The position numbers and the translations under genes are program-made. Shown here one piece after another: positions 61,348-64,000 of a stretch of 64,000 nucleotides of DNA. Below the pieces are notes generated by a model that saw nothing but the letters and a program-made list of their open reading frames with translations, was not told where the DNA came from and ran no database searches. Source of the stretch: Yponomeuta sedellus (lineage: Eukaryota > Arthropoda > Insecta > Lepidoptera > Yponomeutidae). Numbering within the stretch: position 1 is the stretch's first letter; each line of letters opens with the position of its first letter. The stretch covers positions 3,094,316 to 3,158,315 of the forward strand of contig OW203729.1 of assembly GCA_934045075.1 (NCBI GenBank), given 5' to 3'.

Positions 61348-64000
61348 TCACCAGCGCCTTAAACAAGCCAAGGACTTTGCTTTTCTCACTTCCACGGGCA
61401 GATCATTCCATAAATGGACTGCCTGAACCGTGAAAGAGGACCCATAAAATTTTGTTCTGTGGATGGGAGTTTTGAGGAGAAGGTTTTGGTATGAGCGAAG
61501 AGTCAGGCTATGGGAAGAATGGAGAAACTCGAAACGCTCTTTGAGGTAGGATGGGGTAGCTGGGTTGAACAGAGTGCAATAGAGGAGAGAAAGAATGTGA
61601 GCATTCCGGCGGAGACGAATGGGGAGCCACTTGAGCTTAGTTCGATATTCAGAAATATGGTCATATTTGCGTAAACCAAATATGAACCGGACACAAAAGT
61701 TTTGGAGACGCTCAAGCTTATTTAGTTGCTCCTCTGTGAGGTCTAGATAGCAGATGTCAGCGTAGTCGAGAATCGGTAAAAGGAGAGACTGAGCCAACAC
61801 AACTTTGGTAGCCGTAGGAAGGAAATTGCTGAGACGCCGAAGTGAACCTGCGGATGCAAACATCTTCCGACTTACCATTTCCAACTGAGGAACCCATGAT
61901 AAGGTAGTGTCGAACAAGATCCCCAGATTTTTTACCACTGAACTGAACGGTATGGGTATACCATCAAACAGGATAGGTGGTAAGGAACTCACATCAACTC
62001 TGGAGATAAATCGGGGACTACCAATAATTATAACTTGGGTTTTTTTTGGATTTACATTCAGTCCATGTGCCACACTCCAATCCAGAATATGCGCAAGGTC
62101 ACTATTTGTTGCATTTATTGCTGAATGAAGTTGGTTCAGTGGAGCTTGTGTATATATTTGAAGATCGTCTGCATAAAGGTGGTAGGAAGAAGATAACTTG
62201 TGGGAGATACTGTTAATGAAAATTGCAAAGAGAAGTGGAGACAACACGCCACTTGCGGGACACCGGCAGATGTTCCGCACCATTCGGAGAAAGAATCATC
62301 AATACGAATACGTTGCCGGCGTCCGTGTAGACCGACTACGAAACCAGTCAATTACCGTTGGAGATATGTTAAGAGAACAAAGCAACGCCAACAAAATGTC
62401 GAAATCGACGGCATTGAAAGCGTTGCTGAAGTCGAGCAGCGACAGAACTGTCAACTGTCCTTCCTCCATCCCCAAACGCATGTCATCCGTTATTTTAATA
62501 AGCGCCGTAACAGTGCTATGTGCGGGACGGAAACCTGATTGGAGAGGATTGAGGAGATTGTTTTTTGTAAGGAAATAACTTAACTGGGAATGGACAAGAC
62601 GTTCAAGGACTTTGGACAGGAATGGCAGGATGGATATAGGCCGATACTCGGAGAAGGAAGAAGGGTTGGAGTTTTTAGGTAGTGGGGTGATTTGGGCTTC
62701 CTTCCACGTTTTCGGAAATATCCCAGAGGAGATTGATTTATTTAGGATTTTGGTTATTATCGGCGCAATTAAGTCCAGAATCGGTATCAACATGTTACGG
62801 CTGATATTATCACAACCAACTGCGTTAGACGTGATAGAGATGATGTTTTTCTTAACATCACAATCCGAAAATTGACTCAGACTAAAAGAAGAATGATCAG
62901 GAGTTGGAACTGAGGAAATGAGATTAAGTGTTTCAGATTTTTTAGCTCCATCAATGGCAGACGCAGAGGAAAAATGTTGATTTAATAAATCAATCTTTAA
63001 ATCTTTTGGGATAGAATCTTGACGAGATTTTCCAACTCCTAAAGATCGAAGGAATTTCCAAACTTTAGCTGGATCTCCATTTTCAACAGATTTGTGAATG
63101 TGGCGTCGTTGTGCATCCCTACACACCTTATTGCAGCGATTTCGAATGAGCGCATACTTTTCCCTGTTTAGGTCAGTTGGCCGAGATTTAAATCTAGATT
63201 TGGCCTGAGATTTTTTACATAAGAGAGACTTGATCTCATCCGTTAGCCATGGTGCCGGCAGATGTTTCATCTTAACAGCTCGAACAGGAGCGTGGACATC
63301 ATACAGCTGCGTGAGAAGTAAATTGAACATTTCGACTTGCTCATCGACGGTCTCCCTACTGATAACAAGTGACCAGTCAATTTTAGACGCATCGTCTAAG
63401 AGCTTACTGCGATCCATGCCACCAAAGTTGCGTTGGAGAAGAATTCTCGGCTTCGCTTTTGGGGGACGAATTTTATATGATAGGAATAACAAATCGTGAT
63501 ATGAGAATGCGTCGGCGGAGCATTGGCCATGCAGAGCAACATGATTGGAAGATGATACTGCAATGAGATCGAGAAGGGACGGAGTACTGTTCGGAAAATT
63601 GTGAGTGGCACTAAGAGGAGGGACGTACATGTTGCTCGAGCGAAAAAGGGAGGTCAAAGTCGTTGATCGGGTGTCATTCTTAAGGAGGCATGTATTGAAG
63701 TCACCCATAATAATAGTATGACTATAAGATGGGGTAAGATCTTCAAGCAGCTTCTCGAATGACTTAAAAAAGTTTACTTGAAGGGAGGGGCTATAATAAA
63801 CGCCAAGTAAAATTTTGGTGTGGGTTAACATAACTTCTAGAAATAAATGTTCACCTGCATTGGAAAGAGGGGGCTGGGCTGACATGCTGATAATGGAGTA
63901 GGGAATGTGGGCCCGAAGATAAATTGCAACACCACCACCACGACCGTTTACGCGGTCGTTTCTGATGAGTTGAAATCCTGGCAGGGAGTAAGACGTAGAA
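61348..64000 (-). pseudogene. LINE-A copy 2: endonuclease-reverse transcriptase, frameshifted and cut by the window edge
   Basis: Second long copy of the family, entering from the right edge already inside the endonuclease (frame open through 64000, with LPGFQLIRNDR near the edge). Seen: GDFNTCL and FSYHDLLFL from the endonuclease, LLDFSNAF and the YADD active site from the reverse transcriptase. Comparison with copy 1 shows a 1-bp gain near 62331-62334 and a 1-bp loss near 62252-62257. The roughly 75 bp between them is read out of frame and contains a stop, but the frame is identical on both sides. A third shift near 61370-61390 ends the ORF early at 61348. In the neighbouring frame the family-like C-terminus continues (FKALVKSHYL) to a stop near 61323. 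As it stands the copy cannot make a full protein. Confidence 0.9.

Overview
The window looks like repeat-rich, intergenic or intronic nuclear DNA from an insect, most probably a moth or butterfly. It is AT-rich and has no operons, rRNA genes or convincing intact host genes. It is packed with LINE (non-LTR) retrotransposons, tRNA-derived SINEs, MITEs and microsatellites. The LINE tails ending in a CAGCAGTGGGACA-type sequence and several other common repeats are types I associate with Lepidoptera. That assignment is recognition, not a database result.

Layout. 1-14 kb holds dispersed fragments: a SINE-like family called H here, a TA-flanked MITE at 2385-2582, a 270-bp pentanucleotide array at 4.6-4.87 kb, several LINE 3' ends, and a long unexplained AT-rich stretch at 9.5-14 kb. 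14-22 kb is dense in SINEs, with an RTE-like LINE tail flanked by a perfect 11-bp target duplication and a 300-bp (ATGT)n array growing out of a LINE 3' end. 22.2-25.5 kb holds an uninterrupted LINE ORF (endonuclease plus reverse transcriptase), called LINE-A. 26-55 kb is a mosaic of SINE, MITE, Penelope-like and LINE fragments, many nested, with a cluster of near-perfect short fold-back palindromes and a roughly 1.4-kb tandemly repeated segment at 50.9-52.4 kb. 55.06-59.7 kb holds a truncated LINE-A copy next to a nearly complete two-ORF LINE, LINE-B (ORF1 plus ORF2). 59.9-60.7 kb is a 308-bp tandem array built on SINE S1. From 60.9 kb to the window end there is a second long LINE-A copy, broken by frameshifts and running off the edge.

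How the parts relate. LINE-A and LINE-B encode the nicking and reverse-transcription machinery. The SINEs (S1-S6, H) carry no protein. H and S3/S5 end in sequences resembling RTE-type LINE 3' ends, so they probably borrowed such machinery (inference). The most informative pattern is in S1: many copies break or invert at one internal T-tract/A-run (GGTTTTTAAA). Two of these have perfect flanking target duplications around an inverted structure, as expected from twin or internal priming during target-primed reverse transcription. A second pattern is about a dozen near-perfect fold-backs, often with 4-nt loops and sometimes in overlapping pairs. They look like recent template-switch events.
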